From Dyadobacter chenhuakuii (GTDB taxonomy: Bacteria > Bacteroidota > Bacteroidia > Cytophagales > Spirosomataceae): a stretch of 64,000 nucleotides of DNA. Positions 17,918 to 26,555 of this stretch are shown piece by piece (the first letter of the stretch is position 1; every line of letters starts with the position of its first letter). A program made the translations under genes and the position numbers. The notes under the pieces are model-generated. The model did no database searches. It saw nothing but the letters and a program-made list of their open reading frames with translations, and was not told where the DNA came from. The stretch lies in the NCBI RefSeq assembly GCF_023821985.2, contig NZ_CP098805.1, positions 3,286,001 through 3,350,000 of the forward strand, given 5' to 3'.

Positions 17918-19582
17918 TTCTAATTTTTGTTTGTCTTTTAAAAGCTGCTCTTTCAATTTCGCATAATCCACGTCCTGAACGGCCACTTTTGTGTCAATCG
18001 CCTGCACGGCGGCCGCTGCTGCGCTTTGTCCTAAAATCATGAAAACAGGCTCCATACGGATCGATCCATAGGCAATGTGCGAGCTGGAAAGGCACACTGG
18101 AACGAACAAGTTTTCACACTCCTCTTTTTTAGGCACAATAGAGGCATAGGAAATGCTATACGGTGATTTTGGGTGCACACCTATGTCCCCTTCGTTTTGC
18201 ACATAGCCATCTTTTTTCACATAACGCTGCGCATTGTGCGAATCCAGTGCATACGAGCCCATTCCGACTGGCTGCTCCACAGGTGTGATGCCCATTGTAT
18301 GGTTCTCGTTCATCACTGTTGCCGAGATCATCCGGCGCGCTTCACGCACGTAAATCTGATGCGGCCATCCGCCGTTGTCCTTGAACTCGTCTTTGGGTAA
18401 ACCCCACTTGCTCATCTCTTTACGCACATCCGCAGGGACACGGGGATCGTTGGTAAGGAAGTACATCAGGCCTTTCTGATACACTTCATGCGCCTTAATG
18501 ATCGCTTTTCTGCGTTCGTAGGTTGCCTCAGGATAATCATAATTTTCACCAATAAAATCCGTGCTGAACGGGCCGTGGTTGTTTGTATCCGTCTTTTTAT
18601 TAGGAATCGGGTCGTATTTATCAAATGTTTCGTCCCAGCCTGCTTTGTAAACCCTGGCCAGTAATTCGTAGTTGCCAACGTCATAACCTTCCGGTTTTTC
18701 GAACGGAATGCGGTTATCAGGATTTGACGAAAGGCACATACGGAAGCAGTAAGCCTGGATCTTTTTATCGCCCGAGCCGTTTTCCGCAATCGGCTCGTCG
18801 CTGATGTACGGCAACAGGCCGCTTTTCGGGTCGCCTTCCACTTTGTAAGGGCTGATGTTTTTCTTGAAATAATGTCCGTGCTGGAAAACGCCCGCCTGCA
18901 CACCATTCCATTTTTCATTGTAAACGCTGTTTGCCTCACGTCCCACATGGTATTTTACGCCCGCAGCTGCCATCAGATCACCTTCATAAGTGGCGTCAAT
19001 GAACATTTTGCCTGCGAATGTTTTACCTGAAAGTGTTTTGATGGAAACAATTTTGCCGTCTTTTTTCTCAACGCCTTTATCCCTGTCCAGCCACTCGTCG
19101 CGGTAGATCTTAATGTTGTTTTCTTTTACAAAATCCTCAAAAACCTGCTCAGCTGCGTGCGGCTCGAAAATCCACATGGTGCGCTCAGCTCCGTCCATCG
19201 CCGGAGTTCCCTGGCCTTTGTTGCCATATTCGTCCTTTTTTTGCCATTTCCAGGCTTCGGGCTTGTCGTAATGCTGGTATAACCTGTGGTAAAATTCTCT
19301 TGCAAGTCCCCCGATCACGGATTTGTTACCGGTATCCGTGAATCCCAGGCCGCCCGCAGAAAGTCCGCCCAAATGCTTATCCGGCGAAACCACGAGCACT
19401 GTTTTCCCAGACTTAGTCACTTGAACAGCAGCTGTAACCGCCGCGGAAGTTCCTCCGTAAATGATCACGTCCGCGGTAAGGGCGTCTTTTGCTTCTTCAT
19501 TCTTCTTTTCAGAGCATGAAGGGCTGGCGGCGATTAAAAAAAATGCAATCAGATAAATCAAATACTTATTCATTTTCATCAA
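17912..19582 (-). CDS. FAD-dependent oxidoreductase lipoprotein (FAD_oxidored family)
   Basis: A 556-residue flavoprotein of the FAD-dependent oxidoreductase family seen in Bacteroidota and Planctomycetes glycan loci. A lipoprotein signal (YLIYLIAFFLIAASPSC) is followed by a Rossmann FAD motif ADVIIYGGTSAAVTAAVQ and HLGGLSAGGLGFTDTGN, which bind the cofactor. FIDATYEGDLMAAAGV, in the middle, is typical of the family. It ends near GQSAAAAAVQAIDTKVAVQDVDYAKLKEQL. It is 23 bp after susD of locus 2 and is probably the last gene of that operon. The substrate is unknown; an oxidative step on the imported sugar is a reasonable inference. It should face the periplasm or the surface. Confidence 0.85.
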   Translation of the reverse strand: MMKMNKYLIYLIAFFLIAASPSCSEKKNEEAKDALTADVIIYGGTSAAVTAAVQVTKSGKTVLVVSPDKHLGGLSAGGLGFTDTGNKSVIGGLAREFYHRLYQHYDKPEAWKWQKKDEYGNKGQGTPAMDGAERTMWIFEPHAAEQVFEDFVKENNIKIYRDEWLDRDKGVEKKDGKIVSIKTLSGKTFAGKMFIDATYEGDLMAAAGVKYHVGREANSVYNEKWNGVQAGVFQHGHYFKKNISPYKVEGDPKSGLLPYISDEPIAENGSGDKKIQAYCFRMCLSSNPDNRIPFEKPEGYDVGNYELLARVYKAGWDETFDKYDPIPNKKTDTNNHGPFSTDFIGENYDYPEATYERRKAIIKAHEVYQKGLMYFLTNDPRVPADVRKEMSKWGLPKDEFKDNGGWPHQIYVREARRMISATVMNENHTMGITPVEQPVGMGSYALDSHNAQRYVKKDGYVQNEGDIGVHPKSPYSISYASIVPKKEECENLFVPVCLSSSHIAYGSIRMEPVFMILGQSAAAAAVQAIDTKVAVQDVDYAKLKEQLLKDKQKLEL

Positions 19583-19605
19583 TTGTTGGTTGGGAATAGG
19601 AAAAA

Positions 19606-21045
19606 TCAGTAACCTGGATTTTGGTCTTTGGCAGGGTCAAGTGCCTTGTTATAAAGCAATTCTGAATTCGGGATCGGCCACATCATATGCTTGTCGGCAA
19701 TGTCGATGTTCTTCACTTCCTTAATACGCTTTTTGGCAATGCCCAGGCGTTTCAGGTCGAGCCAGCGCTTGCTTTCGTACATGGTTTCGTAGCCGCGCTC
19801 ACGTACAACAAGGTCAATAAATGACGTCAATGTTTGTCCTGCGAGTTTGAAATCCACTGGTGATACAGTTTCTGCATTATAGCCGTAAGCCCTGCGGTGG
19901 ACTTTGTTCAGACTTTCCAATGCTTCGGCCGTTGGCGCGCCATTGGCCCTGGCTGCGGTTTCGGCGTGGAAAAGTAATAGATCAGCATAGCGATACCATG
20001 GATAGTCATTTCCCCCGCCGTCGGTTGCCACTGGATCGCGGAATTTCCGGTACAGGCAGGTGTTCGGGCCAAGGCCTACGTCTACATTATACAGGATGTG
20101 GGCTTTACGCAAATCTTTCATATCCCAGGTTTTGATAAAAGAATTGGAAGTCGAATCTGTATACTGTGCATATACGCCGCCCGGGCCATAGTAACGATAC
20201 GGCCCAATGGCTCGGTGCGCGTAGCCGACCAGTCCGAAACCCTGCTGACGTGAGAATTTGAAGTAAAAGATCTCTTCGGGAGTGGATACTACTTCCGGAC
20301 CATAAATTTTTTGAAAATCTTCCGAAACACTCACAGGCACCAATGAATATTTTCCCGATGCGATCACCTCCTTGGCCCGTTCGCTGGATTCTTTCCATTT
20401 TTCCTGATACATGTAGATCTCCGAAAGCAAGGTTTTCGCAGCCCATTTCGTAGGACGTCCTACTTCCGACGGCGCATCGGGCAGAAATTGCTCGGCGTTC
20501 AATGCATCACTCAAAATCAGATCATACACTTCCTCAATGCTGGCGCGTTTCAGGTCGGTAACCGTCATGTTTGCCTCCGTCCGCAAAGGAACGCCGCCCC
20601 AGTTGCGGACCATTGCGAAATAGATCAGCGAACGCAGATATTTGGCTTCGGCCACAAACTTGGCAATGTCACCTTCCGAAATTTCTTTCGCTTTCGGCAC
20701 ATTATCGATCACAATGTTGGCATTCCGGATAGACTGATAAAAGGCATCCCAGATCGCGCCAACACGGTTAATGTTCGTATTGTCCAGCCCCTGGTACAGG
20801 CTCACGGGCGTTTGGCTGCCTCTTGAATTTCCATAGTCCGGCAACCCCTCCTGCTGCGCCGGGTAATTGACACTCAAACCATTAGGGCCACGCATAGGAC
20901 CGTAGATGGCATTCACCGCCGCGCGTGCTTCGTCCGGGGTGTTGTAAAAAACTTCCGCAGCCAGTGATTTTGGCTCTTCTTTCAGAACGTCTTCACACGC
21001 CATGAGGGAAAGGGCGAGTATTAAACAGATAGCTATATTTTTCAT
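19606..21045 (-). CDS. SusD/RagB-family outer-membrane lipoprotein (locus 2)
   Basis: A 479-residue SusD-family glycan-binding lipoprotein. Lipobox LMAC (Cys 17) is followed by EDVLKEEPKSLAAEVFYNTPDEARAAVNAIYGPM, the typical N-terminal SusD region. FVAEAKYLRSLIYFAMVRNWGGVPL is the TPR helix region, and YRYADLLLFHAETAAR and the C-terminal MMWPIPNSELLYNKALDPAKDQNPGY complete the family features. The gene lies 27 bp after its SusC and just before the FAD oxidoreductase. The long, less conserved centre should form the binding face, but the substrate cannot be read from it. Confidence 0.95.
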   Translation of the reverse strand: MKNIAICLILALSLMACEDVLKEEPKSLAAEVFYNTPDEARAAVNAIYGPMRGPNGLSVNYPAQQEGLPDYGNSRGSQTPVSLYQGLDNTNINRVGAIWDAFYQSIRNANIVIDNVPKAKEISEGDIAKFVAEAKYLRSLIYFAMVRNWGGVPLRTEANMTVTDLKRASIEEVYDLILSDALNAEQFLPDAPSEVGRPTKWAAKTLLSEIYMYQEKWKESSERAKEVIASGKYSLVPVSVSEDFQKIYGPEVVSTPEEIFYFKFSRQQGFGLVGYAHRAIGPYRYYGPGGVYAQYTDSTSNSFIKTWDMKDLRKAHILYNVDVGLGPNTCLYRKFRDPVATDGGGNDYPWYRYADLLLFHAETAARANGAPTAEALESLNKVHRRAYGYNAETVSPVDFKLAGQTLTSFIDLVVRERGYETMYESKRWLDLKRLGIAKKRIKEVKNIDIADKHMMWPIPNSELLYNKALDPAKDQNPGY

Positions 21046-21072
21046 TACAGGTAAATTTTAATGTTTGATAGA

Positions 21073-24000
21073 TCAGAAACCTACGCGCAAGCCGATAGTC
21101 GTCGTTTTTGCAGTAGGATAGCTGTAATGGTCAATGCCCATGCGGATCGAGTTAGAGCTGCCATAGGAACTGATTTCAGGATCAAACCAGGAATATTTGG
21201 TGAATGTGATCAGGTTTTGTGCGCTTACATAAACCTGCGCACTGGTAAGCCATTTGATGTTTTTCACCGGCACATTGTAGCTCAGCTGAATGTTCTTGAA
21301 ACGCAGGTAAGATCCGTCTTCTACGAACCGGTTCGAAACCTGCGCTTGCGACACTTTGCCTGTGATCAATGGATATTTGGCATTGGTATTGGTTGGCGTC
21401 CAGTGGTTTGCAAACACTTCTCGCGGCATATTCAGGGCCTGACCGTAATCCATGGTTTGGTTTACAGAGCTCAGGTTGAAGATATCATTCCCCTGCGTGC
21501 CTTGAATAAACACATTCAACTCGAAATTTTTGTAATTCATGCTCGAATTGAAACCGTAAATCAGCTTCGGGTTCGGGTTTCCGATGATGCGTTTGTCGCC
21601 AATGTCACGCGTGCCGTTTCCGTTGAAATCTTCGTAAACGATCTTGCCGGTTTCATCATATCCTTTTTCAATGTATCCGTAAAAAGTCCCGATCGACTCG
21701 CCTTCACGCAGCACATTCACATTGTCATTAATCACCGAAATGTCGATTGCCTGGCCCAGTACATCATTGCCGCCATATAATTTCAAGACTTTGTTCTTAT
21801 TGATGGATGCATTAGCAGACACATTCCACTTGAAAGCGCCGGTAAGCACATTGGCATTGGCCGAGATCTCAAAACCTTTATTCTGCACTTTTCCGACATT
21901 ATCAATGGTGTAAGCATAGCCCAGTGATGAAGGCAAAGGCACATTATTGAGTAGGTCACGCGTATTTTTGATATAATAATCCAATGTCAGCGAGAATCGG
22001 TTTTGAAAAAACCCAATGTCCAATCCAATGTCGGACTGCGATGTAGTTTCCCATTTCAATGGTCCGGCAAGGCGTAAGCCCGGTGCATAGGAAGTTGTTA
22101 AGGCGTCTCCAAAAACCACTTTGTTGGACGACAGCTGGTTTAATGTGTAGTAAGGATCAATGGCCGTGCTTCCCGTTTCGCCATAACCCACCCGGATTTT
22201 CAGGTCCGAAATGAAGGGTATATCTTGGATAAATTTCTCCTCCGACAAACGATACGCAATGGATCCCGAAGGAAAGTAACCCCATTTCTGACCTTCGGTA
22301 TAACGTGAGGAACCATCCGCACGGAAACTGACCGTTGCCAGGAATTTATCGTTAAATGAATAATTTAACCGGCCCAGATAAGACAAAAGTGACCATTTAA
22401 AATAGCTCGATCTCGGCACACCCTGCGTTGCACCAGCGCCAACATCAAATGACTCCTGAATGTCACTCACAAAGCCACTCGCGTTTGTGTTCAGCTCAGT
22501 CTGGGTCAGGTCCTGGTAAGTGAAACCGGCCACTGCGGAAATGCTGTGCTTGCCAATTTCTTTTACATAGCTTACCGTATTCTCATTCAACAAGCTGGTG
22601 GTCTGGGCGGTGTTAATGGAGGCTGACCCCAGGGAATTCACGAATTTTTTAGTTGTATAAAAGTCGCCGCGGTCATCCGTATTCTCAATCCCGCCCGAGA
22701 TTTTGATAGAAAGTCCTTCCAGCGGCATGTAAGTAAGCGCTCCGTTGGCAAGCACTTTATTGGAACGAAGGTGATCCGTTTGCTGCTCAATGAAGTTCAG
22801 CGGATTGGTGATCACATTGGAACCCCAGGAATAAACCGTGGCCAAATTGGAATAACCACCTTCGGGCAAACGCGCATCCACAGTCGGGTAACCCGAAAGC
22901 ATAGCCGAAATCAATGAGTTACCCCGGTTTCCACCGCCTGAATTCTTGCGATCCGTGTCGATGCGGGTCAAAATTGTATTGATATCGAACTTAAACTTTT
23001 TGCTGAAATCGGTGCTCAGATTGGCCCGGATGGAGTTACGCACATAGTCGCTTCCAATAATGATACCGCCCTGATTGAAGTTGCTTCCTGAAACCGAGAA
23101 GCGTGTTTTCTCATTTCCGCCGTTTACTGAAACCGAGTGGTTTTGAATGGCAGCTGTCCGGAGTGTCAGATCCTGCCAGTCGGTTCCTGTGCCGAAACCA
23201 TTGATTTCATCTTGTGTAAAATGCGGTGCAAGACCGTCATTAGCAGCTTGTTCGTTGTAGAATTGTGCATATTCATTGGCATTCATCATTTCAATTTTCT
23301 TCCTCGGCTTTTGAAAACCTACATAACTGTCCAGGTCCACGCTGATCCTGCCTGACTTTCCTTTTTTGGTTGTGATCAAGACAACGCCATTCGCCCCTCT
23401 CGAACCATAAATGGCTGTGGCAGAAGCGTCTTTCAGGATTTCAATGGATTCAACATCGGCATTGTTCAGCAATGTCGGGCTGGTGGAATAAGGAAAGCCA
23501 TCCACCACATAAAGTGGCTCGTTACCCCCCTGAACCGAGTTTGTTCCCCGGATCCGTACGCTGATAGGACTTCCCGGCGCGCCTGTGTTTTGCGAAATCT
23601 GCACACCTGTCGCGCGTCCGGCCAGTGATTGCATGAGGTTTGTTGCCGGGTAAGCATTCAATTCTGTGGATTTGATAGAAGCAACCGATCCGGTCAAATC
23701 AGACTTTTTAACAACTCCATAACCCACCACCACTAATTCGCTCAGTGATTTCACATCAGCTTCAAGCGTAATGTTGATCGTGCTTTGATTTCCGACCGGA
23801 ATTTCCTTGGTCATATACCCTACAAAACTCAGCACAAGCACTCCATTATCAGGCACATCCAGCGTAAAACCGCCATCGGCATCCGTTGTTGTGCCGGTTT
23901 GCGTTCCCTTCACCACAATGCTTACCCCCGGAAGCGGCGCGTTCATTTCATCCACCACTTTGCCTGTAAGGTTACGCTTGGGAGAAATGCTTTTGGAAGG

Positions 24001-24384
24001 CAGTTCAGCCGGCGGAAGGGCGTCCTGTCTTTTAAGGATTATTATTTTCCCTGAAACTTCGTATTCAAGCTCCAAGGGCGTCAGTATCTGGTCAAGGACT
24101 TCGTATAAAGGTTTTTCGGTCGCATTAACCGTCACTTTTCTAGCCGATTTGATTAGTTTGGAGCTGAACACAAACCGGACATCGGCCTGCTTTTCGACCT
24201 GGCCCAGCACTTTTTTTACTTCACTGCCGCTGGCCTTAATCGTAATTTTCTGAGATAGAAGCGACTGCGCGTTGCTGTCGTGGGCTTGGCCGGTTCCAAT
24301 GAACCATATGGCAAATATCAATTGTGTAGCTGTTATTCGCATCGTCCAAAGTAATACCTGGCGGTATTTAAAGGGTTTTTTCAT
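21073..24384 (-). CDS. SusC/RagA-family TonB-dependent transporter with STN domain (locus 2)
   Basis: An outer-membrane import channel of about 1103 residues. In order from the chosen start: signal peptide (MRITATQLIFAIWFIGTGQAHDSNA), an STN domain (ITIKASGSEVKKVLGQVEKQ onward to IIILK) for FecR signalling, and a carboxypeptidase-like regulatory domain (LTGKVVDEMNAPLPGVSIVV). The plug carries KDASATAIYGSRGANGVVLITTKKG, and a 22-strand-type barrel ends TIGLRVGF. The frame is open to 24465, but ATG 24384 (MKKPFKYRQ) is chosen because it has a normal export N-terminus. The upstream region holds an antisense element whose promoter box overlaps this codon. Confidence 0.95.
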   Translation of the reverse strand: MKKPFKYRQVLLWTMRITATQLIFAIWFIGTGQAHDSNAQSLLSQKITIKASGSEVKKVLGQVEKQADVRFVFSSKLIKSARKVTVNATEKPLYEVLDQILTPLELEYEVSGKIIILKRQDALPPAELPSKSISPKRNLTGKVVDEMNAPLPGVSIVVKGTQTGTTTDADGGFTLDVPDNGVLVLSFVGYMTKEIPVGNQSTINITLEADVKSLSELVVVGYGVVKKSDLTGSVASIKSTELNAYPATNLMQSLAGRATGVQISQNTGAPGSPISVRIRGTNSVQGGNEPLYVVDGFPYSTSPTLLNNADVESIEILKDASATAIYGSRGANGVVLITTKKGKSGRISVDLDSYVGFQKPRKKIEMMNANEYAQFYNEQAANDGLAPHFTQDEINGFGTGTDWQDLTLRTAAIQNHSVSVNGGNEKTRFSVSGSNFNQGGIIIGSDYVRNSIRANLSTDFSKKFKFDINTILTRIDTDRKNSGGGNRGNSLISAMLSGYPTVDARLPEGGYSNLATVYSWGSNVITNPLNFIEQQTDHLRSNKVLANGALTYMPLEGLSIKISGGIENTDDRGDFYTTKKFVNSLGSASINTAQTTSLLNENTVSYVKEIGKHSISAVAGFTYQDLTQTELNTNASGFVSDIQESFDVGAGATQGVPRSSYFKWSLLSYLGRLNYSFNDKFLATVSFRADGSSRYTEGQKWGYFPSGSIAYRLSEEKFIQDIPFISDLKIRVGYGETGSTAIDPYYTLNQLSSNKVVFGDALTTSYAPGLRLAGPLKWETTSQSDIGLDIGFFQNRFSLTLDYYIKNTRDLLNNVPLPSSLGYAYTIDNVGKVQNKGFEISANANVLTGAFKWNVSANASINKNKVLKLYGGNDVLGQAIDISVINDNVNVLREGESIGTFYGYIEKGYDETGKIVYEDFNGNGTRDIGDKRIIGNPNPKLIYGFNSSMNYKNFELNVFIQGTQGNDIFNLSSVNQTMDYGQALNMPREVFANHWTPTNTNAKYPLITGKVSQAQVSNRFVEDGSYLRFKNIQLSYNVPVKNIKWLTSAQVYVSAQNLITFTKYSWFDPEISSYGSSNSIRMGIDHYSYPTAKTTTIGLRVGF

Positions 24385-24397
24385 AGATTTGATTGTT

Positions 24398-24514
24398 TTG
24401 TTATGATTCAAAAGCTGGCAAAACGATCCCTGCCTCCGCATAGGAGGAAAAATGGCGACAACCAAAAGGGATTATTCGGAGCCGGTGATGCGGGAACATT
24501 GCCGGCTCTTTTTT
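24398..24514 (+). ncRNA. Candidate cis-antisense small RNA over the susC leader (locus 2)
   Basis: Antisense to the fecR-susC leader. A -7-type box TAGATTTG (24384-24391) overlaps the susC start codon, so transcription would begin near 24398; no good TTG box is seen 19-20 bases further up. The 3' end is a hairpin, 12-base arms 24479-24490 and 24497-24508 with hexaloop CGGGAA, followed by six Ts (24509-24514), which is a proper intrinsic terminator on the plus strand only. A further pairing joins 24426-24431 with 24467-24472, enclosing 35 bases. The same geometry occurs at 46394-46525 with compensatory changes. This arrangement resembles the DonS-type antisense RNAs known from Bacteroides sus-like loci. 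The start is inferred. Confidence 0.6.
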
Positions 24515-24594
24515 ATGGATTATTCTTTCTGTTTTTTAATCGGGTCGTTTAGGTGTTGGGTTAAAGTAGAACATTGATTTACAACATATTAATA

Positions 24595-25719
24595 TCAATT
24601 CTTACAACCTCTGCTGTGGATCACAACCTGCCCGTCGATGATTTCATAACTGGCTTCCACAGCCTGACAGATAATAAAAAGCTTTTCGTGAAGTGTCTGG
24701 TTATCCAGTGTTGCCGTTAGCGGGCAGTCTTTTAGAATTTCCGCATCGTACAGGATTTCAATGCCATAAGCCTTGCCAACGGTTGCAAAAACATCGCTCG
24801 CAGGCGTGTCTTCGAATTCAAATTGTGGGATTTCAGCCTTAGGAACGACTATTTCGGGTTTCTCGACCAGCGTCTTCACCATTCTCACTTCCTCCCTCGA
24901 ATAAATAATTTTCTGATTCGGGCTCAGCACAATGCCTTGCAATTCCCTACCCGAAGTTTTTTGCTCAAAATCAGGATCCGACTGCGGAAAAACGGAAACT
25001 CGCCCGGTTTTCACCTCCACCGTAACCTCATTCGAATTTCCATATGCCCTAATGGTAAAACTTGTACCCAAAACCTTGGTAACCAAGCCATTGGAATACA
25101 CAAAAAACGGACGGTCAGCGTCTTTTGTAATATCAAAAAATGCTTCGCCTTCCAGGTAAACTTCGCGCTTGGCAGCCACGAACTTGTTGGCATAACGGAT
25201 GCGGGCCTTGGCAGACAATGTCACCTTGCTCCCATCGTCTAAAACCACCGTCATAGGCTTCGTAGAAGCGTTCCACTTCTCGGTAATGCTGTCCTTATCC
25301 TCTTGAATGGGCTTTTCGAATGTGATCTGCCGAGACTCTTTTTTGGTAGAAAGTGAGTAAATGATCCAACCTGAAATAAGCAGCAATGCAACCGCTGCTG
25401 CCATGCGAAACCATGGAAAATGGTAAGTTTTTAGCTGTTTTACAGGCTCGGCAAAAGTGGGATATTTTTCAAAACCGTCTATGCGGCCAATGGTGTTCTT
25501 TACGATTTCTGTAATCTCAGGATCGCTTAATTCGGGTTCGTGCAATCGCAACGACAGCACTATACTCTTAGCCTGCTGAATTTTGTCATGGGCATCTGCA
25601 TTTTTTTCAATCCACGCTTCCCAAAGCTCATCCGTTTCGCGCGTAGGCGACAGGACCCATTGCCTAAAAACGTTATCCCAGACAAAATCTTCAACGGTAA
25701 AATCTCTGTAATGATCCAT
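24595..25719 (-). CDS. FecR-family anti-sigma factor (locus 2)
   Basis: An inner-membrane regulator of about 374 residues. The N-terminal cytoplasmic segment (MDHYRDFTVEDFVWDNVFRQWV) should bind the ECF sigma factor. A single membrane segment (FRMAAAVALLLISGWIIYSL) follows, then a FecR domain (VVLDDGSKVTLSAKARIRYA, EGEAFFDITKD, VLGTSFTIRAYG) and a C-terminal DUF4974 domain ending in a Cys-containing tail (SRGCKN). I chose ATG 25719; the longer frame from 25770 adds a tail with no family character. It is 116 bp after the sigma gene. The whole resembles the locus 3 FecR (same FecR and Cys-tail features), suggesting the two loci are related by descent. Confidence 0.9.
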   Translation of the reverse strand: MDHYRDFTVEDFVWDNVFRQWVLSPTRETDELWEAWIEKNADAHDKIQQAKSIVLSLRLHEPELSDPEITEIVKNTIGRIDGFEKYPTFAEPVKQLKTYHFPWFRMAAAVALLLISGWIIYSLSTKKESRQITFEKPIQEDKDSITEKWNASTKPMTVVLDDGSKVTLSAKARIRYANKFVAAKREVYLEGEAFFDITKDADRPFFVYSNGLVTKVLGTSFTIRAYGNSNEVTVEVKTGRVSVFPQSDPDFEQKTSGRELQGIVLSPNQKIIYSREEVRMVKTLVEKPEIVVPKAEIPQFEFEDTPASDVFATVGKAYGIEILYDAEILKDCPLTATLDNQTLHEKLFIICQAVEASYEIIDGQVVIHSRGCKN

Positions 25720-25835
25720 ATGAGGCTTGCTTCTAACATACGATAGACACAAAGCGGATCGGGATACCAATAAATTTTAAATTATTTCTAGAAAAATCAA
25801 TAAAACCGCATTTTCAGTGGCATTATGACCCTTTT

Positions 25836-26444
25836 TTATATAAATAAATGGATCAAAAAGAAGGTAAGGAATTCAGCTTTCCAATGTTTTTTGAGCTGCT
25901 TAATGGCGATTTGGAGGAGGTTGGAAACGGTTTGCGGGGAAACGGACATGATCTCGGAGATCTGCTCCCGGCTCAGCTCCTGGAAAAATTTCAGATAGAT
26001 CACTTCCTTCTGACGCTTAGGAAGCTCCATCAGCAGTTTTTCGAGCTGGCGCGTGCGCACGAGCGTAGATTCGTTGATAATGTATTGCTGCTCAACAGAA
26101 AATTCAAGATCAAATGCCTCATCCGCCTGCTCAGCATTCCCCTCTCCGACCCACGACCTGGACGACACGCTTCTGTGCATAAGGCGGCGCAGTGAAGCCA
26201 TCAGATAAGGTTTGACAGCAACTTCCGCACTCAGATTCTCCCGTTTTTCCCACAAATGCAAAAACAAATCCTGCACCGAGTCCTTAACAAATTCCTGGTC
26301 TTTCGAAAATTTACAGCCGTAACGGAAAAGCACGCGGAAATGAGAAGACATCAATTGCTCAAACGCAGCCACATTCCCCGACAAAAACTGTCGCCAGAGC
26401 GCATTGTCATCAGAAGATTGAGGAGGCTGAGAATGTGGTTTCAT
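25836..26444 (-). CDS. ECF RNA polymerase sigma-70 factor (locus 2)
   Basis: A 202-residue ECF sigma factor. Region 2 (FRYGCKFSKDQEFVKDSVQDLFLHLWEKREN) and region 4 (LPKRQKEVIYLKFFQELSREQISEIMSVSPQTVSNLLQIAIKQLKKHW) are intact, and the spacing between them is normal. The C-terminus ends in a short hydrophobic stretch, as in many Sus-type factors. It is followed by its FecR partner and by the susC/susD pair. A promoter with full consensus lies just upstream (26505-26535), which suggests basal transcription by the housekeeping sigma factor, with autoregulation through the FecR/SusC signal possible but unproved. Confidence 0.93.
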   Translation of the reverse strand: MKPHSQPPQSSDDNALWRQFLSGNVAAFEQLMSSHFRVLFRYGCKFSKDQEFVKDSVQDLFLHLWEKRENLSAEVAVKPYLMASLRRLMHRSVSSRSWVGEGNAEQADEAFDLEFSVEQQYIINESTLVRTRQLEKLLMELPKRQKEVIYLKFFQELSREQISEIMSVSPQTVSNLLQIAIKQLKKHWKAEFLTFFLIHLFI

Positions 26445-26504
26445 AACATTGTAAAAGTTGCCACAAGGTTACAAACGCAAGCTTGCTTAATTACAACGAT
26501 TAGT

Positions 26505-26535
26505 CAAACTTAATCCAATTTTCATCCTATACCAA
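26505..26535 (-). promoter_or_regulatory. Bacteroidota-type promoter of the locus 2 sigma gene
   Basis: On the minus strand, TTG (26535-26533), 20 bases, then TAAGTTTG (26512-26505), a complete match to TTG/TAnnTTTG. Transcription would start near 26498, about 54 bases before the sigma start codon. Confidence 0.62.
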
Positions 26536-26555
26536 AAAATCTTACACCCTGAACA

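Noticed and set aside
21061..21780. 239-residue plus-strand frame antisense to susC of locus 2
   Set aside because: It shadows a strongly supported SusC coding sequence, has no family features and no promoter.
24479..24514. Terminator of the sigma-fecR transcript of locus 2
   Set aside because: The T-tract is on the plus strand only; on the operon strand the hairpin is preceded, not followed, by the A/T run. The antisense RNA reading fits better.
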